Below, piece after piece: positions 5,968-6,625 of a stretch of 6,625 nt of DNA. Positions within the stretch are counted from its first letter, which is position 1. Every line of letters begins with the position of its first letter. The DNA is from Fidelibacterota bacterium (GTDB taxonomy: Bacteria; Marinisomatota; SORT01): assembly GCA_022563775.1 (NCBI GenBank), contig JADFMS010000069.1, positions 1-6,625 of the forward strand, given 5' to 3'. The notes below the pieces were generated by a model. That model saw nothing but the letters and a program-made list of their open reading frames with translations, made no database searches and was not told the origin of the DNA. The position numbers and the translations under genes are program-made.

Positions 5968-6625
5968 ATGATCATAGTCACAGGTGGAGCCGGACTTATA
6001 GGAAGCGCTGTCGTTTGGAAATTGAACGGCAGAGGCGTAGATGACATACTGATCGTCGATCACAATCCAAACGGCGATAAGGACGATAATCTCGCAGCGT
6101 TAAAATATTCGCAGTATTTAGATAAATCCGACTTCCTTCAAAAACTTTTTGACGGTCGGCTCAGCGATAGTATAGAATCGATAATTCACCTCGGCGCATG
6201 TACTGATACAACTGAGACTGATAAGGAGTATCTATATCAAAACAATTTCGATTACACCCGCAAACTCGCCTCTTATGCGGTGAATAATAAAATCCGGTTT
6301 ATATATGCTTCAAGCGCTGCGACTTATGGAAACGGCGAGAAGGGTTATGCCGATGATGAGAATCTGATTCCTGCGCTTGAACCGCTCAACGAATATGCTC
6401 GTTCAAAACAAATGTTCGATCTATGGGCAACTGAAAATGGCCTGCCGGACAGGATCGCCGGCCTCAAATACTTCAACATATTCGGTCCGAATGAAGGTCA
6501 TAAGGGAGAGATGAGGAGTATGGTGGCTAAGGCATTCGAGCAGATATGGTCATCCGGTGAAGTCAGACTCTTCAAATCGCACCGTGAGGAATACGAAGAC
6601 GGGGAGCAGCAAAGAGATTTTCTCT
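5968..6625 (+). CDS. hldD: ADP-L-glycero-D-manno-heptose 6-epimerase (3' truncated by window end)
   Basis: The last step of ADP-heptose synthesis for the lipopolysaccharide inner core: a cytoplasmic NADP-dependent epimerase inverting C6 of the heptose. The first 219 residues are present, and the family is usually a little over 300. The Rossmann nucleotide loop TGGAGLIGS (5-13) has G6, G9 and G12. The family-specific HLGACTDTTETD (74-85) and YASSAATYGNG (113-123) are followed by the catalytic Y143-ARS-K147 and by GPNEGHKGEM (173-182), whose K179 matches the second catalytic base of E. coli HldD (K178). The stretch EDGEQQRDFL (210-219) runs into the window edge. These specific blocks separate it from generic UDP-sugar epimerases. 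No strong Shine-Dalgarno site precedes the ATG. Composition returns to that of the core genes. The right repeat ends 62 bases upstream, so the natural promoter may have been displaced or replaced. Confidence 0.93.
   Translation, partial: MIIVTGGAGLIGSAVVWKLNGRGVDDILIVDHNPNGDKDDNLAALKYSQYLDKSDFLQKLFDGRLSDSIESIIHLGACTDTTETDKEYLYQNNFDYTRKLASYAVNNKIRFIYASSAATYGNGEKGYADDENLIPALEPLNEYARSKQMFDLWATENGLPDRIAGLKYFNIFGPNEGHKGEMRSMVAKAFEQIWSSGEVRLFKSHREEYEDGEQQRDFL

Overview
The window reads as bacterial chromosome of about 43-52% G+C (sampled lines of the core genes), carrying a short AT-rich accessory insert (about 25-35% G+C in sampled lines). No phylum-specific marker is decisive. The GlyA protein has an insertion of about 14 residues between the PLP lysine and the conserved C-terminal arginine relative to E. 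coli, of the kind I associate with Bacteroidota and other FCB-group enzymes. Clear Shine-Dalgarno sites and a classical TTGACT-17-TATAAT promoter argue against Bacteroidota proper. A deeper FCB lineage (for example Marinimicrobia- or Ignavibacteria-like) is my best guess, held loosely. The hldD gene implies a Gram-negative cell with heptose-containing envelope glycans.

Region 1 (1-3617) is one compact forward gene cluster: the tail of an unidentified ORF, a TPR-repeat lipoprotein, rpiB, glyA and nrdR. The junctions of the last four are a 31-bp overlap, a 2-nt gap and an 18-nt gap, so they are probably co-transcribed. The jobs are housekeeping: pentose phosphate isomerisation, serine/glycine and one-carbon supply, and repression of ribonucleotide reductase genes, which loosely converge on nucleotide precursor supply.

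Region 2 (3625-3743) is a complete tRNA-Ala(GGC) with its own strong sigma70-type promoter.

Region 3 (3744-5967) is the unusual part. Two direct repeats, identical over 110 bp, flank one AT-rich 545-codon gene. Each repeat holds the 3' half of the neighbouring tRNA-Ala, but with the same 22-nt insert inside the T-loop. That insert consists of two back-to-back mini-hairpins with 3-nt loops. The repeats share a further AT-rich tail with a 12-bp palindrome. The cargo protein is unrecognised overall, but its C-terminal part has a convincing PD-(D/E)xK nuclease-type signature. No integrase or transposase is present. I read this as a cassette-like accessory insert bounded by tRNA-derived repeats at a tRNA hotspot, with the cargo a candidate defence or nucleic-acid-processing gene.

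Region 4 (5968-6625) is the N-terminal two-thirds or so of hldD, the ADP-heptose epimerase gene, cut by the window end. It resumes the core-genome composition immediately after the right repeat.
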